A stretch of DNA of 64,000 nt from an uncultured Haliea sp. Its GTDB lineage: Bacteria; Pseudomonadota; Gammaproteobacteria; Pseudomonadales; Halieaceae. The position numbers and the translations under genes are program-made. The stretch spans positions 1-64,000 of the forward strand of contig CAJXUQ010000019.1 of the NCBI GenBank assembly GCA_913061145.1, written 5' to 3'. How positions within the stretch are numbered: the stretch's first letter is position 1; each line of letters opens with the position of its first letter. The notes beneath the pieces were generated by a model, which was not told the DNA's origin, did not search any database, and was given only the letters and a program-made list of their open reading frames with translations. Below, piece by piece: positions 18,146 to 26,455 of the stretch.

Positions 18146-18836
18146 ACCAGTACGCGCTCATCGGCACGACATCAATCTTGTCGAAGTCGATGAAGCGCGC
18201 ACAACTCTCCATCATGGCCGTCTGGTGAGCCTGCAGGGTCGCATCGTCCGGCGCGGCATAGAAACTGTGTGCAGAACTCATCGCCTCGGCCGGAAAGTCC
18301 TCTTCTACGATGGCATCCAGGGCGGGTCCACCCCCGTCGAGATCGCAAACCACCAGATTCTGCCGGTAGCCGAAGGTCGACTGCGTATCAATGGCAATCT
18401 GCCAATGGCTACCCTTCCAGATGTGCAGCCATTCAGCGACGTTGAGCCGCGGCGGACGCTGCAGCAGGGCCACCTGGCAGAAACCGGGGACCCGCGCATC
18501 GGCACCCGGCGGCTGGGTCGAGTTGACGATAGGCTCCGCCTCAGACACCAGCCAGGCGTGGCTGCGAGCCACCAGATCGGGCACCAGGGTCATGGGCTGT
18601 GGCCTGCGCCAGGCGTCGTCCAGCCAGACCGAGAGCAGTGCGTCTGGCAGGCTGTCGGAGTTGGCCAGGCGCTTGTCTGCGGCGGGCGCCACGGCCGAGT
18701 CCACCACGGCGAGGCGCAGCCCCCGAACCGATTCCAGGCGCTGCAGCGCCGGCACCAGATCAGCCAGCAAACCTGCACGAAATGCATCTTCGCCCACTGC
18801 GGGGGTGCGCCAGAGCGCGTACTGTACCTTTTCCAT
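18123..18836 (-). CDS. EthD-domain protein
   Basis: 237-aa protein made of two ferredoxin-like halves of the EthD/dimeric alpha-beta barrel kind. The N-terminal half begins [17 protein letters not shown] and the C-terminal half includes [39 protein letters not shown], the part that resembles EthD. Such proteins often accompany oxidative catabolic genes, but the reaction is unknown. It lies 8 bases behind the SDR gene and is probably co-transcribed with it. No signal peptide. Confidence 0.75.
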   Translation of the reverse strand: MEKVQYALWRTPAVGEDAFRAGLLADLVPALQRLESVRGLRLAVVDSAVAPAADKRLANSDSLPDALLSVWLDDAWRRPQPMTLVPDLVARSHAWLVSEAEPIVNSTQPPGADARVPGFCQVALLQRPPRLNVAEWLHIWKGSHWQIAIDTQSTFGYRQNLVVCDLDGGGPALDAIVEEDFPAEAMSSAHSFYAAPDDATLQAHQTAMMESCARFIDFDKIDVVPMSAYWFSPAAGP

Positions 18837-18844
18837 GGTGCCTC

Positions 18845-19615
18845 CTATGACAGGCCGACAGGCGGCGTGATCGTGGAGCAGTTATCAATCAGCATTTCGG
18901 TCCCGTTGACGAACCAGGACTCATCCGCGGCGAGGTAGAGCACCATCTGCGCGATGTCTTCCGGGTTGCACATATCGTTGCCCTGCAGCGAAGCCAGTTC
19001 CTCCGGGGACGCCGAGTCCTTACCGGTTGCTGCCTTGATGACCATGGGCGTACGCACACCATCCGGGTGAATGGAATTACAGCGGATGCCGTTGCCCTTT
19101 TCCTTGCAGTACATCGCGATGGATTTGGTGATGGAGCGCACCGCGCCCTTGCTGGCGCTGTAGGCCGCGGCAAAGGAAATGCCCTGGATCGCGGCCACCG
19201 ATGACATGTTGATGATTGAACCGCCGCCACTCTGCTCCATGGCCGGGATGGCGCGCTTGCAGCCGAGAAACACGCCTTCACTGTTGACGGACTGCACTTT
19301 GCGGAATGTCGCCAGGTCCGTGTCCACAATCGACGCGATGGTCAGCATGCCGGCGTTGTTCACCAGAATGTCCAGGCGCCCAAACACGTTCAGGGTGTCG
19401 GCGATAACCTGTCGCCAGTTGTCTTCATCGGAAACATCCAGGCGCATGAAACGCGCGCGCTCACCGATGCTGTCCGCGACCGCCTGACCATCTTTCTCGT
19501 TCAGGTCAGCGACCACCACAGAGGCACCTTCCTCTGCCAGCAGAATGGCGTCTGCCTTGCCCATTCCACTGGCGGCACCTGTAACAATGGCGACTTTACC
19601 GGCGACTCGTCCCAT
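18845..19615 (-). CDS. Short-chain dehydrogenase/reductase
   Basis: 256-aa classical SDR. Cofactor motif TGAASGMG, Asp at the end of beta-2 (VVVADLN) indicating NAD preference, NNAG, catalytic Ser in NMSSVAA and YSASK. The N-terminus MGRVAGKVAIVTGAASGMG resembles cyclopentanol and hydroxysteroid dehydrogenases. The ATG at 19615 has GAGGAG upstream. It is paired with an EthD-domain gene and lies near other catabolic genes, so a secondary alcohol of a cyclic compound is a plausible substrate, but this is an inference. Confidence 0.87.
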   Translation of the reverse strand: MGRVAGKVAIVTGAASGMGKADAILLAEEGASVVVADLNEKDGQAVADSIGERARFMRLDVSDEDNWRQVIADTLNVFGRLDILVNNAGMLTIASIVDTDLATFRKVQSVNSEGVFLGCKRAIPAMEQSGGGSIINMSSVAAIQGISFAAAYSASKGAVRSITKSIAMYCKEKGNGIRCNSIHPDGVRTPMVIKAATGKDSASPEELASLQGNDMCNPEDIAQMVLYLAADESWFVNGTEMLIDNCSTITPPVGLS

Positions 19616-19809
19616 ACTGCAGCTCCTCGTGCCCGACGCGGGCGTGTTATCTGTGTGAGCGCTGGAGTTAAGCAAATGCCCCCACAAAGCTCAATGCGCC
19701 GGCCTCGAAACGCAGGGCGTGACTGCTCTGTTGAACCGTAGACAGGCCTCGCATGAAGCGTTGCGGAATAGTATTCTCACTCACACTGCGACTTCGTCTG
19801 GAGCCCGAC

Positions 19810-20547
19810 ATGACCGATCATCAACGTCCTGCCCGCCTGCCAACGCTGCTCTTCTACTTCAGCGCCATTTTACTGCTGACGCTGCCACTGGCAGTACTGG
19901 TTGTACGTTCCGGCCACTGGCAGCAGGGCCTGCTGCTTTACGCGCTGGCCTGCCTGCTGGCGGCAATCACCGCGCTGGTGCTCACGGTGCTTTCTGTACT
20001 GCCGCGCTACCGCCAGCAACGCAAGCGACTGCTCACAGGACTGGCGTGCGCGTTGCCTGGCACGCTGCTTTTCCTGTCGGTTGTGGCGGGGCGGGGAGAC
20101 TACCCCGCGATTCACGACATCACCACCGACCTCAGCGACCCACCAACATTCAGCCACGCGCCGTCCCTGCGTGGCCCGGATAGCAACCCACTGGACATCA
20201 AGCCCGACAGTCTGGGCGCGCAGCAGGACGCCTATCCGGACCTGCAGTCACTGCGCAGTGAACGCAGCGCGAACAATGCTTTCCGCCATGCGCTGGCCGT
20301 CGCTGACAAGCTGGGCTGGGAAGTCACCTGGCAGGACGCGGATGCATGGCGATTCGAGGCGGTCGACACCACGGCCATCATGGCTTTCAAGGATGATATT
20401 GCGGTGCGCATCCGCTCCACATCCGACGGCAGCGTGATCGACCTGCGTTCAGTTTCGCGGGTGGGTGTGGGCGACATCGGCGCCAACGCCAAGCGCATCC
20501 GGGCGTTCCAGACGACCTTCGCGGAGGATCAGGGAGGACAGCTGTGA
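19810..20547 (+). CDS. DUF1499 membrane protein
   Basis: 245-aa protein with three membrane segments at about residues 12-100 (LLFYFSAILLLTLPLAVLVV, LLLYALACLLAAITALVLTV, LLTGLACALPGTLLFLSV) and a C-terminal DUF1499 domain (YPDLQSLRSE ... EVTWQDADAWRFEAVDTT ... DIAVRIRSTSDGSVIDLRSVSRVGVGDIGANAKRI). DUF1499 has no known activity. The ATG at 19810 with a GGAG before it is preferred; a leader from 19753 does not look like a membrane protein start. Its stop overlaps the GTG of the following protease gene (GTGA). Confidence 0.85.
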   Translation: MTDHQRPARLPTLLFYFSAILLLTLPLAVLVVRSGHWQQGLLLYALACLLAAITALVLTVLSVLPRYRQQRKRLLTGLACALPGTLLFLSVVAGRGDYPAIHDITTDLSDPPTFSHAPSLRGPDSNPLDIKPDSLGAQQDAYPDLQSLRSERSANNAFRHALAVADKLGWEVTWQDADAWRFEAVDTTAIMAFKDDIAVRIRSTSDGSVIDLRSVSRVGVGDIGANAKRIRAFQTTFAEDQGGQL

Positions 20548-21593
20548 AACACTGGCTGTGCGCGCTGGGTCTTGCCCTGCTACTGCCTTCGGCTCTGGCC
20601 CAGGAGGCCGACTACCTGAGCTTCGCCACCGAGGACGAGGCCAACAGCACGGAGATCTTCAGCAGGGCCAGCCCCGCGGTGGTATTCGTTACCAATAAGG
20701 CCCTGCGGCGGGACCTGTTCTCACTGAACGTACACGAGATACCGCGCGGTTCCGGAACAGGTTTCGTGTGGGACCCCAGCGGCCTGATTGTCACCAACTT
20801 TCACGTCATAGCCGGGGCACACCGGTTGACGGTCACCCTGCAGGATCGCAGCGAATACGACGCCGAGGTCATTGGCGTGGCGCCGGAGAAAGATCTTGCC
20901 GTGCTGCGCATACAAAACCCGCCTGCGGGGCTGACCACGCTACCGCTGGGCGATTCGTCGGAGCTCAGCGTGGGTCGCAAGGTCCTTGCTATCGGCAATC
21001 CTTTCGGACTCGACACCACACTGACCACGGGTGTGGTGAGCGCACTGGGGCGCGAGATCCGCGCGCCGGGCAACCGCACCATCCGCGGCGTCATCCAGAC
21101 CGATGCCGCCATCAACCCGGGCAACTCGGGCGGGCCCCTGCTCAATTCCATGGGGCAACTGGTGGGCGTGAACACCGCTATCTACAGCCCCAGCGGGGCC
21201 AGTGCGGGCATCGGCTTTGCGATTCCCGTGAACACGGTTCGGGAAGTGGTGCCCCAACTGATCAGCTACGGCCGTATCCAGAGGCCCAGTCTCGGCCTGG
21301 AACTGGCCAGCGATCGCTGGATTCGTCGCTACCGGATTGAGGGGCTGCCTGTGGTGCGCGTATTCCCTGGCCTGCCTGCAGACCGCGCAGGCATCCGCGG
21401 TGCCTACCGCAACGCGCGAGGGGAAATCCTTCTGGGGGACATAATCACTGCCGTGGACGGCGAGGCCGTGCGCAGCAATGACGATTACCTGAGCCTGATC
21501 GAGCAGCATGAACCGGGCGACACAGTGACAATCACCCTGCGCCGCGGCGATGAGCGGCGCGAGGTGAGCGTCAGATTGAGCGATTCAGAGTAG
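20544..21593 (+). CDS. Secreted DegS/DegP-like serine protease with one PDZ domain
   Basis: 349-aa S1C protease. Signal peptide MKHWLCALGLALLLPSALAQ; trypsin-like domain with catalytic triad H87 (NFHVIAG), D117 (EKDLAVL) and S195 (GNSGGPL); single PDZ domain at about 255-345. The single PDZ matches DegS, but the hydrophobic start ends in a cleavable ALAQ site, so this one is likely released to the periplasm. The GTG start is coupled to the DUF1499 gene (4-base overlap), an unusual partner. The gene is followed after 32 bases by a convergent SDR. Confidence 0.88.
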   Translation: MKHWLCALGLALLLPSALAQEADYLSFATEDEANSTEIFSRASPAVVFVTNKALRRDLFSLNVHEIPRGSGTGFVWDPSGLIVTNFHVIAGAHRLTVTLQDRSEYDAEVIGVAPEKDLAVLRIQNPPAGLTTLPLGDSSELSVGRKVLAIGNPFGLDTTLTTGVVSALGREIRAPGNRTIRGVIQTDAAINPGNSGGPLLNSMGQLVGVNTAIYSPSGASAGIGFAIPVNTVREVVPQLISYGRIQRPSLGLELASDRWIRRYRIEGLPVVRVFPGLPADRAGIRGAYRNARGEILLGDIITAVDGEAVRSNDDYLSLIEQHEPGDTVTITLRRGDERREVSVRLSDSE

Positions 21594-21625
21594 CGAGCAG
21601 CGCCTACGAGGACGCTGCACAAACA

Positions 21626-22375
21626 TCAGGAAAGTGTGCCACCGTCGACCCGGATGTCCTCGCCGGTGATATGCACTGCATCCTCGGATGCCAGCATGGC
21701 AATGACCCCGGCCATGACCTCGGCATCTTTTGGACCGGACAGAGAGGAAATACGTCCGATCAATTCAAAATCCATGTTGGGTGGCCACTCGATACCGGTG
21801 GTCATGCCGCTGTTGATATCGCCGGGACAGACGCAGTTGGCCCGTACGCCGCGCTTGGCAAATTCGACGGCGATACTGCGTGTCATCGCCAGCACGCCAC
21901 CCTTGCTCGCTGAATACGCTGCGCCACAGGGCAGTCCGGCGAGCGCCGCAGTGGACGCTGCGTTTACGATACTGCCCCGGGTCTCCATCAGGTGAGGCAG
22001 GACTTCCCGGCAGAGCAGCAGCGTCCCCGTCAGGTTGACCGCAATGACGCGCTGGAAAGCGTCCAGTGCAATCGCATCAGTATCGTCGAAACGCAGAATG
22101 CCGGCCATGTTCACCAGCGCGTAAAGGCTGCCATAGCGGGCAACACAGGCGGCCACCGTATCCTTGACCTGTGTTTCATCAGACACATCGCAACACTGTC
22201 CAGTTGCCTCGCCGCCCGCCGCCATGATGGTCGCCACGGTTTCGTCAAGTCCAGCCTGACTGATATCCACGCAGTACACGCTGCCACCTTCAGCAGCTAT
22301 GCGCACCGCCGCTGCGCGTCCAATACCGCTGCCGGCACCCGTGACCATGACCACCCTGTTCGTGAAACGCTGCAT
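21626..22375 (-). CDS. Short-chain dehydrogenase/reductase
   Basis: 249-aa classical SDR: TGAGSGIG, Asp at VYCVDIS (NAD type), VNMAG instead of NNAG, Ser in NAASTAA and YSASK. The C-terminus ITGEDIRVDGGTLS is the usual SDR ending. The ATG at 22375 was taken because the open frame upstream adds 35 non-family residues. It is divergent from the acyl-CoA dehydrogenase pair across a 262-base gap, in which I see no gene. A role as hydroxyacyl- or hydroxysteroid dehydrogenase with those neighbours is plausible but not shown. Confidence 0.86.
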   Translation of the reverse strand: MQRFTNRVVMVTGAGSGIGRAAAVRIAAEGGSVYCVDISQAGLDETVATIMAAGGEATGQCCDVSDETQVKDTVAACVARYGSLYALVNMAGILRFDDTDAIALDAFQRVIAVNLTGTLLLCREVLPHLMETRGSIVNAASTAALAGLPCGAAYSASKGGVLAMTRSIAVEFAKRGVRANCVCPGDINSGMTTGIEWPPNMDFELIGRISSLSGPKDAEVMAGVIAMLASEDAVHITGEDIRVDGGTLS

Positions 22376-22637
22376 TGCCTGCCCTCGTGAATGAATTCCA
22401 GCGCCGGAGCATGAACCAGAGCCCACAAGAGCGTCAATTCCGGCGGTACGCAGCACTGAACTCGACGCAGGTGATTGCACAGCCGTGGAGGGTTTGCTGC
22501 TCTATACCAGTGCTGCATCTCGGACCCGGCAATGCCCTCAGTCGTTTGCTTATACCGGCGCGGTCATTACCCTTGGCACACTCGCCGCGCGCGCCTTTCC
22601 GGCAGCGCGAAAACGGCCGTAACACAGGAGATTGCGC

Positions 22638-23846
22638 GTGGAAGACCTAGACCAGTTTCGCGAGGAAACGCGGCAATGGCTGGAAGCCAACTGCCCCGCG
22701 TCGCAGCGACTGCCCAATACACCGGAAGAACAGTACTGGGGCGGACGCCGCGGCAGCTTTGCCAGCGAAGATGCACGCGTCTGGTTCGAGCGGATGCGCG
22801 ACCGCGGCTGGACAGCGCCGGAATGGCCCACGGCCTATGGCGGCGGCGGCCTCACGCCGCAGCAGGGGCAGATTCTGAAAGAAGAAATGAAGCGCATCAA
22901 CGCGCGCACCCCCCTGTACAGTCTGGGTTTGTGGATGTTGGGACCGGCGCTGCTGGAATATGGCAGTGAGGCACAGAAGCAGGAGCACCTGCGGGCCATC
23001 GTTAACGGTGAGTTTCGCTGGTGTCAGGGCTACTCCGAGCCCGGCGCAGGCTCCGACCTCGCCAGCCTGCAAACACGGGCCGAGGACCAGGGGGATCACT
23101 TCCTGGTCAACGGCAGCAAGATATGGACAACGGCCGCGGACCGCTCAGACTGGATATTCTGCCTGGTACGCACCGATCCCCACGCCAAGAAGCAGGAGGG
23201 CATCAGCTTCCTGCTCATCGACATGGCAAGCCCCGGGGTGAGCACCACGCCGATTGAGCTGATCAGCGGTGACTCCGAGTTCTGCCAGACCTTTTTCGAC
23301 AACGTTCGCGTGCCGAAGAGCAACCTGGTCGGCAAGCTGAACCAGGGATGGTCGGTGGCCAAGGCGCTGCTGGTCCACGAGCGCAAGCTGATGGCGGAAA
23401 TCGGCGGAGATTCGCCGCGCAAGGAAATCCCTCCGGTTGAGGCCGCGCGTCGCTATCTGGAGTTCACCGACGGCCGCATCGCCAACCCACAGCTGCGCAG
23501 CGACCTGGTCGACTACGAAATGCGTATGCATGCGATCGGACTGACCCACATGCGCAGCTTTGAAGAACGCGCGGCGGGCATCAAGGGCACCGTCGGACTG
23601 GCGATGAAGTACCTTGGTACGGAGGCCATCAAGGACAAGAACGAGCTGCTGCTGGCCATTATGGGCACCCGCGGCCTGGGCTGGGAGGCGCCCGGGTTCA
23701 CACCGGAGGAGCTCGACACCACCCGCCTCTGGGCGATGTCAAAAGCCATGACCATCGCCGGCGGCACCAGCGAAGTGCAGCTGAATGTGATCGCCAACCA
23801 CGTCCTGCAGTTGCCGCAGCCCCCCAAAGCAGTCACCGAGTCCTGA
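22638..23846 (+). CDS. Acyl-CoA dehydrogenase, subunit 1
   Basis: 402-aa flavoprotein of the acyl-CoA dehydrogenase superfamily, with N-terminal helical domain, middle beta domain (RWCQGYSEPGAGSDLASLQTRAEDQGDHFLVNGSKIWTT) and C-terminal helical domain ending in TIAGGTSEVQLNVIANHVL. GTG at 22638 has AGGAG seven bases upstream. The following gene is a second, shorter and divergent acyl-CoA dehydrogenase 10 bases on. Adjacent unlike subunits of this type form alpha2-beta2 enzymes in steroid side-chain and ring catabolism (the FadE26-27/ChsE type). Confidence 0.9.
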   Translation: MEDLDQFREETRQWLEANCPASQRLPNTPEEQYWGGRRGSFASEDARVWFERMRDRGWTAPEWPTAYGGGGLTPQQGQILKEEMKRINARTPLYSLGLWMLGPALLEYGSEAQKQEHLRAIVNGEFRWCQGYSEPGAGSDLASLQTRAEDQGDHFLVNGSKIWTTAADRSDWIFCLVRTDPHAKKQEGISFLLIDMASPGVSTTPIELISGDSEFCQTFFDNVRVPKSNLVGKLNQGWSVAKALLVHERKLMAEIGGDSPRKEIPPVEAARRYLEFTDGRIANPQLRSDLVDYEMRMHAIGLTHMRSFEERAAGIKGTVGLAMKYLGTEAIKDKNELLLAIMGTRGLGWEAPGFTPEELDTTRLWAMSKAMTIAGGTSEVQLNVIANHVLQLPQPPKAVTES

Positions 23847-23856
23847 GGAGAACAGC

Positions 23857-24996
23857 ATGGCACTGGTTTTGAATGAAGAGCAGCGCTTGCTGGCCGAAAC
23901 AGCACGCGAATTTCTGCAGAAACAGTCGCCCGTCAGCGCCCTGCGCGCCCTGCGCGACGCCCGCGACCCGCTGGGTTATGACCCGGAGCTCTGGCGGCAC
24001 ATGGCGGAGTTGGGTTGGGCGAGCGTGATCCTGCCCGAGGACGTTGGCGGCCTGGACTTCGGCTTCAGTGGCCTCGGCGTGGTGTTACAGGAAACCGGCC
24101 GCACCCTGGCCGCGAGCCCGCTGTTCGCCACGGCGGTTGTCGGCGCATCCGCGCTGTTGCTGGGCGGCACCGAAGCCCAGAAAGCAGACTACCTGCCACA
24201 GGTCGCAGCGGGTGAACTCACGCTGGCGCTGGCGCTGGAGGAAGGACACCATCACCGACCGCACCATATCGCCACCCGGCTGGAGAGGTCGGGTGACGGC
24301 TTTCTGCTTTCCGGTGAGAAGCTGTTTGTACTCGACGGTCATTCGGCGGATGCCCTGCTGGTAGTCGCCCGCAGCGCAGGCGAGACAAGCAGCCGCGACG
24401 GTCTCTCGGTGGTGCTGGTCCCGCGCGGCACGGCCGGCGTTGACATCGAACGCACCGTGATGGCCGACAGCCGCAACGCCGCCAATATCCGTTTTACCGA
24501 GGTCAGCATCGCCAGCGACCAGGTCATCGGCACCGAGGGTGAAGCCGGTTCCTGGCTTGACGACGTGCTCGACCGCGGTCGCATCGCCATGGCGGCCGAA
24601 ATGCTGGGCAGCGTTGAAGAAGTGTTCGCGCGTACGGTGGCTTGGCTGAAGGAGCGCGTGCAGTTCGGCGTGCCCATTGGCAGCTTCCAGGCCCTGCAAC
24701 ACCGCGCGGCCAGCTTACAGGCGGAGCTGGAGCTTGCACGCTCCGTGGTCCTGCAGGCGCTGACCGTCGTGGACGAGCAGCCACAGCAGCTGGCCATTAT
24801 GGCCAGCCTCGCCAAGGCCACTCTCAACGACCTGGGCAGGCACGCCACCAATGAGGCCGTGCAGATGCACGGCGGCATCGGGGTAACCGATGAGCTCGAG
24901 ATCGGGTTCTTCCTGAAACGCGCACGCACTGCCATGCAGATTTTTGGCGACACCGGTTTCCACAAAAATCGCTATGCCACCCTGTGCGGCTATTGA
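23857..24996 (+). CDS. Acyl-CoA dehydrogenase, subunit 2
   Basis: 379-aa acyl-CoA dehydrogenase-like protein. The start LVLNEEQRLLAETAREFLQKQSPVSALRALRD is the N-terminal helix bundle; the middle FAD region is divergent, lacking the usual TEPxxGSD motif (LALALEEGHHHRPHHIATRLERS in its place), and the C-terminal domain keeps QMHGGIGVTDELEIGFFLKRA with the QxHGGxG motif. The loss of the flavin-binding motif in one member is what is expected of a heteromeric pair with the preceding gene. The KSI-like gene follows after 28 bases. Confidence 0.9.
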   Translation: MALVLNEEQRLLAETAREFLQKQSPVSALRALRDARDPLGYDPELWRHMAELGWASVILPEDVGGLDFGFSGLGVVLQETGRTLAASPLFATAVVGASALLLGGTEAQKADYLPQVAAGELTLALALEEGHHHRPHHIATRLERSGDGFLLSGEKLFVLDGHSADALLVVARSAGETSSRDGLSVVLVPRGTAGVDIERTVMADSRNAANIRFTEVSIASDQVIGTEGEAGSWLDDVLDRGRIAMAAEMLGSVEEVFARTVAWLKERVQFGVPIGSFQALQHRAASLQAELELARSVVLQALTVVDEQPQQLAIMASLAKATLNDLGRHATNEAVQMHGGIGVTDELEIGFFLKRARTAMQIFGDTGFHKNRYATLCGY

Positions 24997-25024
24997 AGGC
25001 ACACCACAGAAAACGAGGTCACTG

Positions 25025-25387
25025 ATGAACAATGCAGACAAGATCGCCATGGTAGAACGCTACGTTGAGGCCTTTGAAAAGTCCGACGTAGAGATTATTC
25101 GCGGCATGTACGCCGACAATGCGGTGGTAGAAGACCCGGTTGGCACGGAGCCGCACCGCGGCCTGGATGCCATCTGTGCGTTTTACCAGGGTGCCTTGGG
25201 CGCCGGCGCCAAACTGCGGCTGTCAGGACAGGTGCGCTGCGCGGGCAATGCGGTCGCCTTCCCGTTTCACGTTGTCATGCCGGGAATGCAGATTGACGTC
25301 ATCGATGTGTTTGAATTCGATGACAACGGCAAGATCAGCAGCATGAAAGCCTACTGGGGCCCCGATAACCTGCGCAAGGACGGCTGA
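25025..25387 (+). CDS. Ketosteroid isomerase-like (NTF2-fold) protein
   Basis: 120-aa cone-shaped NTF2-fold protein aligning over its length with bacterial delta5-3-ketosteroid isomerase (about 125-131 aa). All three key KSI residues are present: Tyr13 (ERYVEAF; Y14 in the Comamonas enzyme), Asp37 in VVEDPVGTEP (general base D38) and Asp94 in DVIDVFEF (D99). The enzyme moves a double bond from delta5 to delta4 in 3-oxosteroids. ATG at 25025 has a GAGG upstream. It ends the acyl-CoA dehydrogenase operon; its stop is 7 bases from the convergent adaptor gene. Confidence 0.85.
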   Translation: MNNADKIAMVERYVEAFEKSDVEIIRGMYADNAVVEDPVGTEPHRGLDAICAFYQGALGAGAKLRLSGQVRCAGNAVAFPFHVVMPGMQIDVIDVFEFDDNGKISSMKAYWGPDNLRKDG

Positions 25388-25393
25388 CCTGGC

Positions 25394-26455
25394 TCACGGG
25401 TCTGCGGTCGCCGGTAGCACGCGGTCGCCAGGCTCCAAACCGGCAACAACCTCGACCCGGCCATCGGCGTTGCGCTTGCCAACGCGTAAAAACCGGCGTT
25501 CTGGCCCCTCCGGACCTGCAACGTAAGCCACCCACAGCTGTCCCACCCGTGCCAGCAGCGTCTCGGGCACACGGATGCGCTGCTCACTGCCCGCCGGCAC
25601 TTCAATGCGTGCATACAATCCCGGCAGCAGCCGGTCATCGTAGGGCAGACGGATCTTAACCAGAAAACTCCGGGAACCGGGCTCGGCCGCCGGCACGATC
25701 TCCTCGATACTGCCACTCACCCTGCTGTCCAGTGCCGGCAGGCTCACCGGTACCGTCTGGCCCACGGTCAGGCTCACTGCCAGCTGTTCGCGAACGCTTG
25801 CTTCCACCCGCAGCGACAGCGGATTGTACAGCGACAACAGTCGTGTACCTGGGGCTGCCGTATCACCGGGTTCTGCAAAGCGGTCCACAACCCGGCCATC
25901 CAGTGGCGAACGAATAGAGGCATAGGCCAGCGCCGCGCGTGCTTCCTCGAGCCCTTGCTGCACGCGCTGCAGATCAGCCTGCAGGCTGTCGCGCGTTGCC
26001 TGGGCAGCATCCCGATCGGACGCCGAAAGCAGGCCACGATCCTGCAACTCAATGCTGCGCTGCAGGTTGCGTTCGGCTTCCGTGAAGCGGGCGCGCACAG
26101 CGGTAATCTGATTACTGGCCTGGGCAACACGCGCCTCCAGATCCGTCTTTTCCAGCTCCAGCAGGAGCTGCCCCTCGCTGACGGTGTCTCCGGCGCGCAC
26201 CAGTATCCGCTCGATGCGCGCCATGATGCGTGACGATATCAGCGTCGCCTGTTTCGCTTCCACAGAGCCCGGCACCGGTTCGGTAATGGCGACGTCCTCC
26301 ATGGTTACGAGATAGGCCGCCTGCTGTGCCTCAACAGGAGGCGGCGCAAGACCTGGCGCAAGGCGGTCATCGAAGACCCCGGCCATCCAGCTCACCATCA
26401 GCACCAGCACCACGATCGCCGCCAGAGCCGGCACCCATTTCCAGACACTACGCAT
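25394..26455 (-). CDS. RND efflux periplasmic adaptor (membrane fusion protein)
   Basis: 353-aa HlyD-family adaptor linking an RND pump to an outer-membrane channel. It has one N-terminal membrane anchor (about residues 8-28, WVPALAAIVVLVLMVSWMAGVF), a biotinyl-lipoyl half-motif (ISSRIMARIERILVRAGDTVSEGQLLLELE), a coiled-coil hairpin (TDLEARVAQASNQITAV ... ALAYASI), the second lipoyl half (IRSPLDGRVVDRFAEPGDTAAPG) and a beta-barrel. It overlaps the pump gene by 8 bases, so it is made with it. No outer-membrane factor is nearby. Confidence 0.92.
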   Translation of the reverse strand: MRSVWKWVPALAAIVVLVLMVSWMAGVFDDRLAPGLAPPPVEAQQAAYLVTMEDVAITEPVPGSVEAKQATLISSRIMARIERILVRAGDTVSEGQLLLELEKTDLEARVAQASNQITAVRARFTEAERNLQRSIELQDRGLLSASDRDAAQATRDSLQADLQRVQQGLEEARAALAYASIRSPLDGRVVDRFAEPGDTAAPGTRLLSLYNPLSLRVEASVREQLAVSLTVGQTVPVSLPALDSRVSGSIEEIVPAAEPGSRSFLVKIRLPYDDRLLPGLYARIEVPAGSEQRIRVPETLLARVGQLWVAYVAGPEGPERRFLRVGKRNADGRVEVVAGLEPGDRVLPATADP

